From Pseudogymnoascus destructans (taxonomy: Eukaryota; Ascomycota; Leotiomycetes; Thelebolales; Thelebolaceae), in contig NW_020167524.1 of the NCBI RefSeq assembly GCF_001641265.1, positions 1-64,000 on the forward strand: a stretch of DNA of 64,000 nt, given 5' to 3'. The notes beneath the pieces were generated by a model. The model ran no database searches and had not been told where the DNA came from. It saw only the letters and a list, made by a program, of their open reading frames with translations. Shown here piece by piece: positions 9,301-22,119 of this stretch; the stretch's first letter is position 1, and every line of letters begins with the position of its first letter. The translations under genes and the position numbers were made by a program.

Positions 9301-11012
9301 TGAACAACGACATGGAACTAATTGTCTTCAAAATTGAGGATGACAATTTAAGTACTGCTGAAGAACAGCTCGACCAGCATCTTCGGACTTTCAACATGAC
9401 TGGATCGGATGAGGAGCTTAAAGCAGTAATGAAGAACCACGAGGCTCCTGCGCCCACTCACGCTATTGTTATTGACGGAGACTCATTGAAGCTTGTCCTC
9501 AACGAAACCCTACGACAGAAGTTCCTCCTGCTTTGCAAACAGTGCAAATCCGTTCTTTGTTGCCGTGTCAGCCCCGCACAAAAGGCCGCTGTCGTGAAGA
9601 TGGTGAAGACTGGGCTTGATGTCATGACCCTGTCTGTTGGAGATGGTGCCAACGACGTTGCCATGATTCAAGAGGCTGACGTAGGAGTTGGAATTGCTGG
9701 AGAGGAAGGAAGACAGGCCGTCATGTCGTCTGATTACGCCATTGGCCAGTTCCGCTTCCTTCAACGTCTTATCCTGGTACACGGTCGCTGGTCCTACCGC
9801 CGTTTGGGAGATACCATTGCGAATTTCTTCTACAAGAATCTAGTGTGGACCTTCGCCCTCTTCTGGTATCAAATTTATGCGGATTTCGACCAGGCGTACC
9901 TGTACGATTACACCTTTATCTTGCTGTACAATCTCGCTTTCAGTTCGCTTCCGGTTATCTTCATGGGTGTGCTGGATCAGGATGTTAGCGACAAGGTCTC
10001 TTTGGCTGTTCCCCAGCTGTATCGCCGTGGTATTGAACGGAAGGAGTGGACGCAGAGGAAGTTCTGGTTAGTTACACCGACCCACTTTCTCGTACTTGTG
10101 AACTAACATATTTGCAGGCTATACATGCTTGATGGCACCTATCAATCGGTGATTTGCTTCTTCGTCGTATACCTCCTTTTCGCTCCCGGCACCTTCGTCA
10201 CATCAGGCGGCCAGGATGTTGGAGACCGCAACAGAGTCGGCGTTTACGTTTCATGCGGAGCCGTTATCGTTGTCAACGCTTATATCCTCCTCAACTGTTA
10301 CAGGTGGGATTGGCTGATGGTTCTTATGGTGGCAATCAGTTGTCTGCTCGTATTCTTCTGGGTCGGCGTATGGGGTTCATCTGTCACCACGGCGGTATTT
10401 TTCTACCAGGCAGCCGCGCAGGTTTTCGCCCAACCGTCCTTCTGGGCTGTTACGTTCCTTATGATGGTCATTTGCTTGTTGCCTCGCTTTACCGTCAAGT
10501 TTGTTCAGAAGGTCTACTTCCCTTACGATGTCGATATCATTCGCGAACAAGTCAGGCAAGGAAAGTTCGACTATCTTGAAGAAGAATCATCCTCATCATC
10601 ATCATCACCACATCCGCCAAAGACACTAGACTCGACTGCAACCTCGTCGGACCTGGTAGAGCCGCTTAAGCAACCTTCGTATTTTGACGATGACCGACGC
10701 CCACTCAAAGCACCATCAATGGCTCCAACTATCACAACCCACAACCCTCGAAGTCAAAATAACAGCGACGGTACAGATTACACCAGGCATCGAATATCCC
10801 CCGAGCCACCGATGGAAAACCCCAACCATCGGCGGCTATCTAGCGATAGACCCAGGCCGTCCTTCGACCGCATGCGCGCCTCAATGGGCCGCGTCCGCCC
10901 CAGTTTCGAAGCCAGCCGTGACTTCACCACCGCAGCCAGGTTGACTCAGGTCGAGTCCAGCCACTCATTCGGACCGATCCGCAGCAAGATGAGCCGCTTC
11001 TCCGACAAATAG
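6379..11012 (+). CDS. DNF1: P4-type phospholipid-transporting ATPase (flippase), Dnf1 type
   Basis: Exons 6379-6855, 6909-10066 and 10118-11012 give 1509 aa. Introns are GTAAGT...GCAG and GTTAGT...GCAG, the second with a GAACTAAC branch site. Family role: moves phospholipids from the outer to the cytosolic leaflet of plasma and late Golgi/endosomal membranes, with a Cdc50-type partner. Seen: N-terminal basic and acidic tail, first membrane pair (FHNIANIYFLFLVIL), actuator loop LDGETNLK (about residue 395), VPIALFISLEII in the P4 M4 region, phosphorylation site SDKTGTLTQN (about 626), hinge GDGANDVAMI (about 1070), then several membrane spans and a Ser-rich cytosolic tail. Length and the long first cytosolic insert (ERKGKSYGER) fit Dnf1/Dnf2 rather than Drs2. 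Complete and apparently functional. Confidence 0.93.
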
Positions 11013-12374
11013 CGCTGAGGAGAGCCTCAGCTTTTACGATTCTAGCCGTCCCCGACACGGTGTTTGTACATTAATGCCTCCAGTTTTCTTTTTCTTTGTG
11101 TTCTTTTTTTTGTGCGGCCATCCGGGGCCGAGGATATCCAAGCATTCACGATTTGGATGAGCAATCTACTCTGCGCTGTTTCTGCGGCATTCAGTTTGGC
11201 GCATGTCGGCGTTGCATCAGTGGTCATGATTTATGGTTCCTTTTTTATTCTCTGGGAAGGGGAGGGCTTGCGCTGTACGGCGGCCCTGGGAAGGTGTGGT
11301 GTGGTGTGGTGTATAAAGTTGCGCTTTGAGGTTCGGGATTTTGCCTGCGCTTGGAGGGACGGGACTTTGGACTTGCCTAGGCTGGGGCAAGGGTCGCTTT
11401 CTTTTTGAAAAAACACATAGAGAGTGTAATTGTGCTTTGTAAATACAAGTGTGAACATTAACAGTGCAATACGGTTTGAACAACTATTTCTTGAGGTCCA
11501 TAATGTGAATTTCATTCTAGTGTCAACCCCATGACCTGTAGTACTGTAGTATATCCCCCTCAAACCCAGTCTCTTTTGTATTTAGTATTAAATGTCCCTG
11601 GACCCGGCATTGCCTATTTGAACCCTGATATCAATTCCACGTCTTCCGTATAGTATATCTCCCTGGAATCCAGAGACCTTCAATCTACCGTTCGCAGCAG
11701 CTACATAAAACAATAAGACCCGGAAATAACCACTATCACAAAGAGTGATCGAGCCCAGGAATGATAGCAGAACAAAGATTTCAACGTTCTGATATCTCGG
11801 GCCCAGCTGGCTCTACAGTGAAGCCACACGTATAATATAAGTTACCCATCCTCTCACTTCTCACCACGCCAAGCACTGGTTCGTGCCACCGCTTATCTTA
11901 TCGGTGAACTTTATCAAGACCTCACCAAATTCCTTGGCGGCCAACTTCGCTGGTCGCGTCAACCTCAGCTCCAAATATATATCCCGTTTTGAAATCATCA
12001 AATTCACAGGGATCCGCCCACCATCGGGGGACCTGCTTAAGATTTCTTTTTTGGGGTAATTCCTTTGCACTTCCACTTCACGATTTTACTTTGCAGCCTC
12101 TTGTGTTTAGCCATTTTGGCCCAATCCAGCTCCACCCACTGCAAGGCCCGCCCGAGTCTTGCCTTCCTGCATTTCACAACCTCAGCCTTTCCCGAGCAAA
12201 CGAACTTAATTGCTACAATCCACTTCATCATCATCTTAGTTGCTATTGCCCCGTTCAACTCTTTACTATGACTATTTGAGCAATGATAGTGCTCGAAGTG
12301 CCAATTTATCCTTGTTATACCCCATTTCTTTCTGCACCTGGCGCCCGTCGCTGGGTTCAGACGTAGACCACAGC
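11013..12374. other. Intergenic, 3' end of flippase and promoter of SEN1
   Basis: No coding signal beyond short random frames. Several pyrimidine-rich stretches precede the SEN1 start. A short GTGGT microsatellite lies near 11297. Confidence 0.6.
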
Positions 12375-15300
12375 ATGGAGGGATTATATGAAGAGCTTCA
12401 GGAGCTGCAGGGGTAATTTATTTCAGTTTCACTGGCAGACGTTGAGCAGTTCACTAACGTGAAAGCAGGAAGATGGATGAGTTCCCCCCCGAAGCACATT
12501 GGTTTTGCCCGAAACTTAATGACGAGGACTATACAAACTACGGCGATCCGGGAAACGATGAGGAGGATGCGTCGTCCGCTACAAAGATCAAGTGCATCGA
12601 AGACGGAGAGAAGCGACTGAAAATTACATACCGCTTTTCTATAAAACTCGGGTTTTCTTCCGAACAGGTCGAGGAGGCAGGTTTCGGGGACTCCTTCGAA
12701 CGCCGTGCAACAGAGTTCTTATCCACCTGCGACCAATGTGTCCGAAACTATCATACCGGGAGGAAGGAATTCTTGGGATACATGTCTGAGGAATTTGCAG
12801 ATGAGGTTATGGAGCGGTTGTCTGAAGTTATCGACCGGTTTGATCACTCCCGAATCGACAAAGGCCTTGACAAAGCAGCTGCTCTTTTGAACTCGCTTCC
12901 TGTCGCTCAACGCACTATGCGATCACTGGCCTCTGACCAGGTTGGTCTTACGGCGCTCTATGAGGCGTTATGCTGCCCATCATATCACAAGTCAAAGGAA
13001 AAGCTTTCGACTCCGCTCGGCGATGTCCTCCGGCTGGTCCAGACAACGAAAGTGCTTAGGATAAGCGGTATTGTCCCCGCGACCACCCGCTTTCTTTTTG
13101 ATGCCGACGAACATCGCCGTCAATTTGCCAGCTTGGGCTGGAGGAAAGCTCCCCAAGATCTCGACAGGAAAACGTTTGAGTGGGCCGTTCAAGACGCTCT
13201 AGTGGAGCAAATTCAGTTCATTTCCGGTCCAGGCCGCTCATTGATAGAAATCCAGCGGTTTTGGGAAGGGCTTGTTCTCATCATCAACAAGCTGGATAGC
13301 GACCTTATCACTCATTCTCTTCGCGGGTTGGAGGTATCTCCCGATGTCTACCATCTGGCGTTAGCACACCTCCCCTGTGACTCTGAGGATATTCTATCCA
13401 ACATTATCCACGCACTTATAATGCTTCTTGGGAAATCCTCAAATTCCTTCTGGTCGGCATATGGGACTATTTCTTCAACGACCGTTGCGGAACAAGTTTT
13501 CAATTCCCCAGCGTTCGAACGCCTTCTATCTGGATCCCACATCAATGACCAAGGTCATGATAAGTATGCCTACAGCGCAACGTCCTGGATCACGCCTTTT
13601 GTGGAATCCCTACCAGCCGCGCAGCAATATGATGCGTGCCATAGCATGCTTGTCAGCCTGCTAGGTCGTTATCAAAAAGAGCACATCCCAGATTCATCCA
13701 AGCTCGTGTGCTGTCGGGCTGGCTTGGCGACGATGAATATAGTGTTGACCACATTTACCTCAAAGGAATACACCATCAACACGTCAACGTCATTTATAAT
13801 GATCAACAATGTCTTGGGACTGGTTGATAAGTTCAAAGACATGATTGTCAACTGTGCCACAGTTGCCGAGGGCACAGAAGGGCATACAGAATTATCGGAA
13901 GCTGGTCTACAAGTCATTCGATTAGCATTGTTGCTTGATTGCAGGTCTCTCAATGCAGAGTTCCTCGCTTTAGAAAATGGCAAGCCCGTGGACCATGGTT
14001 TGAACAGCCACTCGGAGTCAATTTGGAAATCCGTCCTCGACTCATTCCGAGTCAATGATATGAAGATGGCCGATAGCATATTGCGAGGAATCACCCCTTT
14101 GATTGGCCTCGAGAAGTTTATGCTGAAGGGCCAACCAGAGGGATTACACAGCAACATGAATCGTTTCAACAGCGCCTTCGGCCAGCTAACAGAGATTGTC
14201 GCAAGTGTTTTTGAGCGCATCAGTGACTTCAGTGTGGAAAACCTTCGGCGCCTCTGTAGCAGTATACCGACGGCCAATCCACTGTTTGCCGGCCTCACCT
14301 CAGCACATGCACCTACTTACGATGCCGCGGTTGCGTTGATCAAAGCTGTCACTGAAACAGATAGCCGAAAGGATGCTATTTCTGCCGTCCTCGAAAGGTT
14401 TATGGACACGCCGTTGATGGCGTTGGCATCTGCCGCAAGGAAGATCAATGAGTTTCGAACCTTTGCGGCTGTCCCCAATGTTCTCAAAACAGGACGCGAT
14501 GTTTTGGATGGGCTTTGCAACCCTCAAAGTGGTCTCTTGCGTAGCAAAGCCTCATTCTCTCTAAAAGAACAGATATCTCTTAGAACCTGGTGGACGGAGC
14601 AGTGGCAAGCCATTGCAACGTCGTTTCAGACGGTTGAACAATGGAGCAAATATTATGACACCGACATCTTGGTCAATTTCTGCCGCGACGCTATGGAATA
14701 CGCAGAAGCTCTCTTCGAAGAATACAACATTGTGGTAAATGTTCTCAGCAACGGCTCTGGAGATGCCACGCTGGCTTCAAAGGAGGTCATGTCTCTGGCT
14801 ACTGCAAGGAAGGTCGTTTTAAAGCAACCTTGTGAAGCAACTACGAGTCTCGTTAAGTGGCTTCGGCTGAAGGATCAATATCTTGTCTCTACTGTGGTCA
14901 GCCTCGTCAGCAAGATCCTTCGCCGCCTCGGAGAATTCGATATGGAGGTTGATGATAGGTCTTTGGAATATATCGACAAGGTGACATTTGACAGAATCAA
15001 GACAGTCTTGACTCCGCAGCAGAAAGCTGAGCTACGGAAGGCTAAGGAGGAGCATAGCGGCGTTAAATATATCGAGCAGAAGCCCCTCGTTTCTAAGACG
15101 CAGGGAAAGATTGATGCCTGGTCGAAATCCGCAAATGGCGTCAAATATGAACTTTCCTCGACAGGCAAACCATCCAAAGGCCAGCAAGGTGTCATCGATG
15201 TTGAGCAATGGAAGAGCAAGTCAAGCCTTCCAGACAATTCTATGGCCGAAGATGTGCGTTCTTTATCTCGCACGCTGGATCAAGGCAAGGGTACACTGGA

Positions 15301-18300
15301 GCAAATAAGAGCACGCCAGCAAGCCAAACAAATTGCGGCAGTGAAACCGGTCCCGATGAAACCTAGCATTGTCGCCAGGTCTAACGAGAGTATAAAGCAG
15401 TCACGGCAAAGAGAAAAGGATGAGAAAAAGCTGCGTGACGCCGCAATTATAGCCAAAGCGAAGGCATTGAGGGCGCCCACTGTTCTCGGGGAAGGCTCCG
15501 GGCTTAAAAACCTTGGCATCATTGGCAAAGATCATGCGCCTGAGAAGGGAGAGATGATGGTATCCTCAAGCGAAGAATCAGAGGAGGAGGAAGAAGAAGG
15601 CGGAAGGACTTTGCTTAAGAAGACGAGGGATGCCTCCAAGAAATCCAGCGAGTTCGAGGAAGAGCGACGACGACGGGCATTGGTGAGGAAACAGCAGGAG
15701 CCTGTCAAGAAAATGAAGATCAAACGGACTGAGAAGGATATGCGCGCTCGATTGACGCCAGATATGACTGATCTCCATCTCGACATTCTTAGATGGGACA
15801 TATTCTGGGACGGCGATGGACCTCCAAATGGTACTGGGTGCGTGAGAATAGCCAACACCTACCAAACTCCGGATAGCTACCGGGGTGTGTTTTATCCGCT
15901 CTTAATAGCAGAAGCCTGGCGATCACTGAAGACTGATCGTGATGAAACTAATTCCCAAGCTTTTGATATTGCTGTCGTTACCAGAATGTCAGTGGATAGG
16001 TTCTACGAAGTCAGTACTACGATGACAATGGCCGATCACCGCGAGGCGAAGATTAGGGAGGGTGACATCGTTCTGCTCTCCAGAGCCAAAGAGCCCCTGA
16101 AGAATAGGGAGGCGCCCCATTGCTTGGCCAGGGTATATCGTACCAACCGCAAGAGGGACATGGTGGAGGTATCCTACCGCCTCAATGGCATGGCTGTCAA
16201 TAAACCTGGAGGGCTTGCACTTGCACCCAACACCCAGATCCGTGGGGTGAAGATCACAAGCATAACCTCAATTGAGAGAGAGTACGCCGCTCTCAAGAGC
16301 ATGGAATACTATGATCTGTGCAACGAAATCCTGCAGGCTGAACCATCCCCGCTGCTCAACTACCCCGATAGTGCCCTGGCCCCAGTGCAACGGAACTATG
16401 ACGTTAATAGAGCGCAAGCAAAGGCCATTTGGTCCGCTACGGAAAATGATGCCTTTACATTGATTCAAGGTCCCCCTGGATCAGGCAAAACCAAGACCAT
16501 CGTTGCGATGGTAGGCGCCATACTGTCGCCAACGTTGGGCATTGGACCGGGAGTCTCAATCGCACGGCCCACAGGCATGCCAGATCCGAAAAAGGATACT
16601 TTTGCGAAGAAGCTATTGGTCTGCGCACCAAGTAACGCAGCCGTGGACGAGCTAGTTTCTAGGTTGAAGGAAGGCGTTACAGATTTGAAAGGCAACCGTC
16701 ACAAGATCAATGTCCTCCGGCTTGGACGAAGTGATGCCATCAACTCTAATGTGAAAGACGTCACTCTTGAAGCCCTAACGGATGCTAGAATCGAAAAGGA
16801 CAATGCAAATGGCAGTGCGGTCGTTCCGGAGCGTCAGAAATTGCATCAAGAGGCCCGGCGGATTAAGGAAGAACTTGCCGCCCTTAGGTCCAAACAAGAA
16901 GAAGCTCGCACAAAAGGAGAGAAGACGGTGGAGCTCAGACTCCAGAGAGAAATTGATGGGAAAAAACGCGACCAGACGAGGATTGGTGCCAAGATCGACG
17001 AGGACAAGGATAACGGCAATACTGTTGCTCGTGATAACGAAATCAATCGTCGACGGATACAGCAAGAAATTCTCAACGGAGCACATGTATTGTGCGCGAC
17101 TCTCAGTGGCAGTGGGCATGAGATGTTCAAGAAATTAAGCGTTGAGTTTGAGACTGTCATTATCGACGAAGCCGCCCAATCTATCGAGATGAGTGCCTTG
17201 ATTCCACTGAAGTACAACTGTACCAAGTGTATATTGGTCGGTGATCCCAAACAACTCCCACCCACTGTCCTCTCGACCGTTGCTGCAGAATTTGGTTATG
17301 ACCAAAGTTTGTTCGAGCGCATGCAAAAGAATCACCCGGACCGGATCCATCTACTGGACACACAATATCGTATGCATCCGGAAATCAGCTCCTTCCCGAG
17401 AGGCGAATTCTACGACGGCGAACTTGTTGATGGTGCTGGTCTAGAGAAGTTGAGACAGAAACCGTGGCACGCAAGCGCCCTGCTTGGCCCTTACCGATTT
17501 TTCGATCTCAAGGGTACGTCGAGTCGCTCGGGAGGTCATTCGATGGTCAATTACGATGAGATCAAGGTTGCCCTGCAGCTATATAAGAGACTTAAGACAG
17601 ATTATCCTTTTTTCGATATCAAGGGCAAGGTTGGTATAATTACACCATATAAGGGTCAACTTCGCGAGATCCGTTTCGCTTTGCAGCGGGAGTACGGTGA
17701 CGACATCCTGGATGACATCGATACTAATACGACGGACGCCTTCCAGGGTCGCGAGGCCGAGGTGATCATTTTCTCATGTGTGCGAACAATGGGTGGTGTT
17801 GGTTTCTTGAAAGACGTGAGACGTATGAACGTCGGTTTGACTCGTGCTAAGTCTTCTCTCTGGGTTATTGGAGATTCCAGCACCCTCCAGCGCGATCGGG
17901 TCTGGTCGAACATGATTCAAGATGCAAAGAGGCGAGATCGATTTACTTCCGGAGATGTCCTGAGCATGCTGAGGGTGGCATCTGTCAAGTTGCCCCAGGT
18001 CCCCAAGCAGTTGGCCATTGAAGACGTGCCAATGGAAGATGTCGACTCCGGCAAGACCCTTGATGGAAATACAGACAGTCGCCAACCATCACCCCCAGAT
18101 GTCCCGATGACCGATGCCCCTAATATTGTCGAACAGAGACGAGTCTCTAATGGCAAAGGAGTCAGTAATGCGGCGGCTGTTGGCGGAGGTCCTAGGCTCT
18201 ATAAACCTGGAGAACCCCGAAATGGGGCCTCAACAGTGCGTCCAACCGTTAAAGCTGCCCCCAAGGAGAATTTGGTGATTCAGACGAGTCAAGCGCCAAA

Positions 18301-18721
18301 ACGCTCACGAGAACCCTCCCCGAGTGGCAGTCCAGGCCCGTCAAAGAAGGTAAGCAGACACCATCTTTTTGTTTTCTAATTTTCCGTGGGATTGCTAACG
18401 ATAGTAGGTGCCTACTATATCGAAAGGATTGCCGAGGAGACCAAGTCTAACACGTATCTCGAATTCTGACAAATCTGAGAAAGAACCGCGCTCGAAAGTC
18501 TCACCCGCACCACAAGTTGAAAGGCCCAACAGCAGCAGTTCGATGGGCGGTGAAATCAATGTTGTAAGTATGCAGCTCAAGTCACCCTTGCAGGTAACTA
18601 ACATCATATCTAGGGTTCTTCACGTCCAAAGCCACCCCCAGGTCTCCCACCACGACCTAAAATCTCGAAAAGGAGGCCTGTTGCCGACCCATTCCTGCCA
18701 GCAAAACCTCGAACACGTTGA
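12375..18721 (+). CDS. SEN1: Sen1-type RNA/DNA helicase (transcription termination)
   Basis: Exons 12375-12412, 12469-18349, 18408-18563 and 18614-18721 give about 2060 aa. The tiny first exon (MEGLYEELQELQG) is supported by frame, a CTAAC branch site and the match to Sen1 N-termini. Family role: superfamily 1B helicase that unwinds RNA-DNA hybrids and ends RNA polymerase II transcription of short transcripts. Seen: long helical N-terminal domain, acidic run (SSSEESEEEEEEGG) near residue 1040, Walker A LIQGPPGSGKTKT (about 1345), an inserted coiled coil typical of Sen1/Upf1 relatives, Walker B IIDEAAQS (about 1577), GDPKQLPPTV, QYRMHPEI, and motif VI NVGLTRAK (about 1800). The C-terminus is disordered and ends in a basic RRPVADPFLPAKPRTR segment. 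All motifs intact. Confidence 0.93.
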
Positions 18722-19041
18722 ACCAATATCGATAGTTGCTTGACATAAACTCAAAACATCATTCGGCGTTTTTCATACGACACTACGTTAGGGAGCGTAA
18801 ATTCTAGTTCGGACTCCCGCATCGTTATGCCGAGGGAGTGAAAGGGCCTTCATTTTAATATTGCTGTGAAGGGCAGATTTGCGATTAGTTACTACCTGCA
18901 TTTTGTGACACGACCAGTAGTTCCTGATATTCGAAATTGGCCAGAGGATTGGGATTGTAGCACATAAGTATTGCATTCCATATCCGGTAGCCCATGGCCT
19001 AATCACGACAAAAACTATACAATTACTCCTAAACAGGTAGA
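18722..19041. other. Short convergent intergenic region
   Basis: It separates the 3' ends of SEN1 and the dehydrogenase. Nothing beyond UTR-like AT-rich sequence is seen. Confidence 0.6.
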
Positions 19042-19912
19042 CTACGGCTTGACCTCCTCCCCCCTCCAATCCCAGAACTTGCCTCTCCCGTTCAAGCCCA
19101 CACTACCAGCCACACCAACCAACTTCTCCGCCGCCAGTTCTGGCGAGAACAGCTTGTCTTCCTCGACATGCTCCCAATAATCCCTCGACAGCTCCGTCTT
19201 CACACTACCAGGGTGCTGGGCAATCGAAATAGCATTATCACCCGACACGCCCTGGAGATACAAATCAAACGACTTCGCCAGACTCGTAACCCCCGCCTTG
19301 CTCGCCCGATACGTATACCAGCCACCCATAATATTATTGCTCGTGCTCCCAACGCTAGCACCCATGGAAGCGTAGACCGCGCGCTCAGGAAGTCCCACTT
19401 CTCCCTCGAGGACAGCGTTCTTGCGAGGCAGGAAGTCGCAGAAGTGCTTGAGGATCAGGAGCGGGCCGATGGTGTTCACTTTGAAGCTCTCGAGGGCGTG
19501 GTGGGAGTCGATTTGCCCGGGGGACCGCTCGGGGTGCAGGACGCCGGGGATGGCGTAGGCGAGGCGGAGGTGGTGCGTTTCGGGGGGGAACATCTGGCGT
19601 GCTTGGTCGGCGGCGGTGGAGATTGTGAATTCGTCTGTGTGATGGGGGATACTATTAGAGATAGCTCCTCGGAGGGGAGGGGGTCAAAGGGATGTCTGGG
19701 CTAGAGGGGGAGCTGTTACCAACGCAATCGAGTTCCAGTACAGTCAGACGGTCCACATCTACGTTCTTCAGGCCGTCTAGAAGTGAGTTCCGCACATCTT
19801 CTGTGTTGCTACGTGAGGTGGCCAAGATGGGTGCCTTCGTAGTCTGCAGAAGGTGCCGGGTGAGCGCGAATCCAATCCCGCGGGAGGCAGGAGAGACGAA
19901 ACACCATGCCAT
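19042..19912 (-). CDS. Short-chain dehydrogenase/reductase
   Basis: Two exons, 19912-19720 and 19634-19042, with an 85-bp GTAACA...ACAG intron, give 261 aa. Classical SDR layout: N-terminal strand with SPASRGIGFALTRHLL as the NAD(P)-binding glycine motif (usually TGASRGIG), an L-E-L-D segment, VNTIGPLLILKHF for the helix after the N-x-x-G region, Ser in YASMGASVGS, and catalytic YRASKAG. The final part includes the PGSVKTELS loop seen in sniffer/C-factor-like SDRs. Substrate cannot be told. The first Gly of the motif is replaced by Pro-Ala, worth noting but not necessarily disabling. Tail-to-tail with SEN1. Confidence 0.88.
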
Positions 19913-20507
19913 ATTTATCTTGGGGTTATAAAGTGTATAATCCGACTATTCAAAGTTTCGTTACGAGTAGTATATATCAGGGACTGTGAGATGTGAAACT
20001 ATGGAGGGAGGTCTATCCTAGATGGGGGTCTACATGGTGGGCTGAGGTTGGCTTGCTAGTAAACAGCTGATTTCGCACGTCAACGTCAATATGAGCAGTA
20101 ATGTTGGGATGGTGCTCATTAGCGTGGCGCGAGACGCAACTCAAGGCGCTCCGATTGCCGCCATCGAGATCTCCCCGCCAAGAACGCTTAGCGTATAGAG
20201 GCAAGCTTAGCGTTTATGGGAATAGGTTCATCTTTGGAAATAAACGTATTTATCCCTTTGCTGTTGCTGTAGTGGGTTAGCTCTAGTTATTTAAATACTT
20301 GAAAATGGGTTTATTCCAGTTTAATAAATGGGAAAATAAATATTCTGCTTTTAGGTCAATCGTCGTGATCAACTTTTCGCTTGTCAAATTGCGACCATAA
20401 GTACCCACACATAGTAATTTATATGTAAATATACCTAAATAAGCTATTCTACGAAAGTATCACTTTCTTACTCCCACTGGCTCCCACGCTCGCTCTCATA
20501 CTGGCTC
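19913..20507. other. AT-rich intergenic sequence at the edge of the second transposon island
   Basis: No gene seen. Base composition becomes markedly AT-rich from about 20200, consistent with the decayed transposon that follows. Confidence 0.5.
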
Positions 20508-20971
20508 TCAGTCAGGAATTGGCTCCTCGAGCTCCGGAGGAATTGGGATCCCCTCTCTGTGGAACTGGGTAATCATCTTCTTCCGGGCACGCTCTTCCTT
20601 CCGGGCCTTAATTCCTGCCCTAAGAAGCCGATTCCGGGCCTGGTTTAAGGCCTGGCGGGCTACCCGGGCTTCTTTAGCTGCGAGCTTCTGGGCTTGAAGC
20701 TCGGCTTTCTAGGCCCGAAGCTCGTGAGCGTGAGCAGCTTCGAGCTCACCTCCAAACTAAAGGCGGGCCCGGCTTCGGCTTGCCCGCTTCTTCAACTCCT
20801 CAACCTGCCGCTAGGCAGTCTGTAGGTCAAGCTCTATAAGCTGGCCTGGGGCTACGACCTCTTCAGTTCTGGTAAGCCAGTTCCTATAGCTCTCTTTTGA
20901 GTGGCTACTAAAGCCCTCCGGAACCCGATTTTTCCAGTGCTATAGCCCCTCTTCCCCCGAAAAGTTGAAGG
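20508..20971 (-). pseudogene. Decayed pogo/Fot1-type transposase, C-terminal relic
   Basis: Read on the minus strand, one frame spells a typical fungal pogo transposase tail: WKNRVPEGFSSHSKESYRNW, then an Ala/Lys/Arg helix (KARKEERARKKM), then FHREGIPIPPELEE and a stop at 20508-20510. The frame is interrupted by TAG at 20709, 20757, 20811 and 20940. Most fit a CAG-to-TAG change, a CpA-to-TpA transition. The catalytic part is missing because the sequence meets an LTR-like repeat at 20972. Confidence 0.8.
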
Positions 20972-21311
20972 TGTAACGATGTACGGTTACGCTCGCGCTA
21001 CATCCCACTAAGCCAAAAAGACTATTCTCAGTTGGGCGCTAGGGTACAAATCACCGGAGCAATCAACCAACTGATATATCACGAATGGCTTCAATAAATA
21101 TATTGTCTGGAGAGCAACGTATTGAGCCAGCGCCAGGATGTTGCACTCGGTGAGTAAACTAAGCCTAAATAGTTCTATATGTGAGACATCATATGACAAT
21201 ATTGAATACGTGACATGAACAGCTTCAGTCCCAATTGAGAACTATAGTATTCCGGCTCGGCGAAATACGCTATATATACCATACGCACTGTAACGGTCGG
21301 CACCCGTTACA
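20972..21311. repeat. LTR-like repeat bounded by TGTAACG...CGTTACA
   Basis: It starts TGTAACGATGTACGGTTACG and ends CACCCGTTACA. A shorter, inverted relative lies at 62192-62320 and shares both ends and the CTATATATAC box region. About 200 bp in the middle are unique to this copy. It is probably a solo LTR or miniature element; no target duplication is visible. Confidence 0.6.
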
Positions 21312-22119
21312 ATTGTTAGAAATCGGGCTAGGGGTCAGAAAAAATCTGTGGTTCTGGTTCTAGAAAACCGAAGGATCTCCGCCGCGGACCCGAGCTGTCC
21401 CATGGTTCTCACCGAGCCAGGGGACTCAACCCACGGTTCTTACAAAACCAGAAGAAGCCTCTTTAGGGCTCTATATTCCGGTGAAAACTGTGCACTAGAA
21501 GGAGCGGCTCACTCGGAAGTTTCGGGGGTTATTAGGGGTTATTTAGAGCCTATAAAAGTATGCATAGTCCCATTAGAATAGCCTGTTTAATTGCATCGTT
21601 TTACTCTGTTCTATATACTACATCCTACACTGTGAAGCCAGCTTTTGTACTGTCAAGAGATATCACTCGGCTACCGGAGAAACACACCCATTTTCGTGTG
21701 TGATTCTCCGCTCTGATGGATTCCTCCCTAACAACAATTACCCCCCCTTCTAGCCTATGACGTCCTAGCACAATTATAGAGGCTACATCTACTACGCTAT
21801 AATGCACTTATAACCCTGTGCTCTAAGAGCTTTAAGACTTCCACTTTATTACTACAAGCTAATTGTGCAGCTATGTACAAAAGCTCAAGATGGGTCTAGT
21901 TTTACAAATTGGTTTCGAGACTGTTACGATATCAAGTGCGCCTTGCAGCTTGAGTGGGGGTTCAGGGGTGTGGGGAGCTTTCCGGGGTTGGAGCGAAGTT
22001 TTCAGTTGTGGAGTGAATTCTCAGAACTGGTCTCGCTAAAGAGAATTCACTCCACAATAGCTGTATATAGATCGAGCCACTGCTCGAGTGCTCCTCTTCT
22101 CTTTCCTTTCTTCTCTAGA
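21312..22119. other. Decayed repetitive sequence without recognisable gene
   Basis: AT-rich, with short reading frames only. Contains an imperfect hairpin at about 21675-21703 and a perfect one at 22006-22057. The 3' part may be a further upstream remnant of the transposase relic that starts near 22120. Confidence 0.45.
22006..22057. repeat. Perfect 17-bp inverted repeat (hairpin)
   Basis: Arms 22006-22022 and 22041-22057 (TTGTGGAGTGAATTCTC and its complement) are separated by an 18-base loop. No gene needs it; likely a transposon end or recombination product. Confidence 0.85.
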
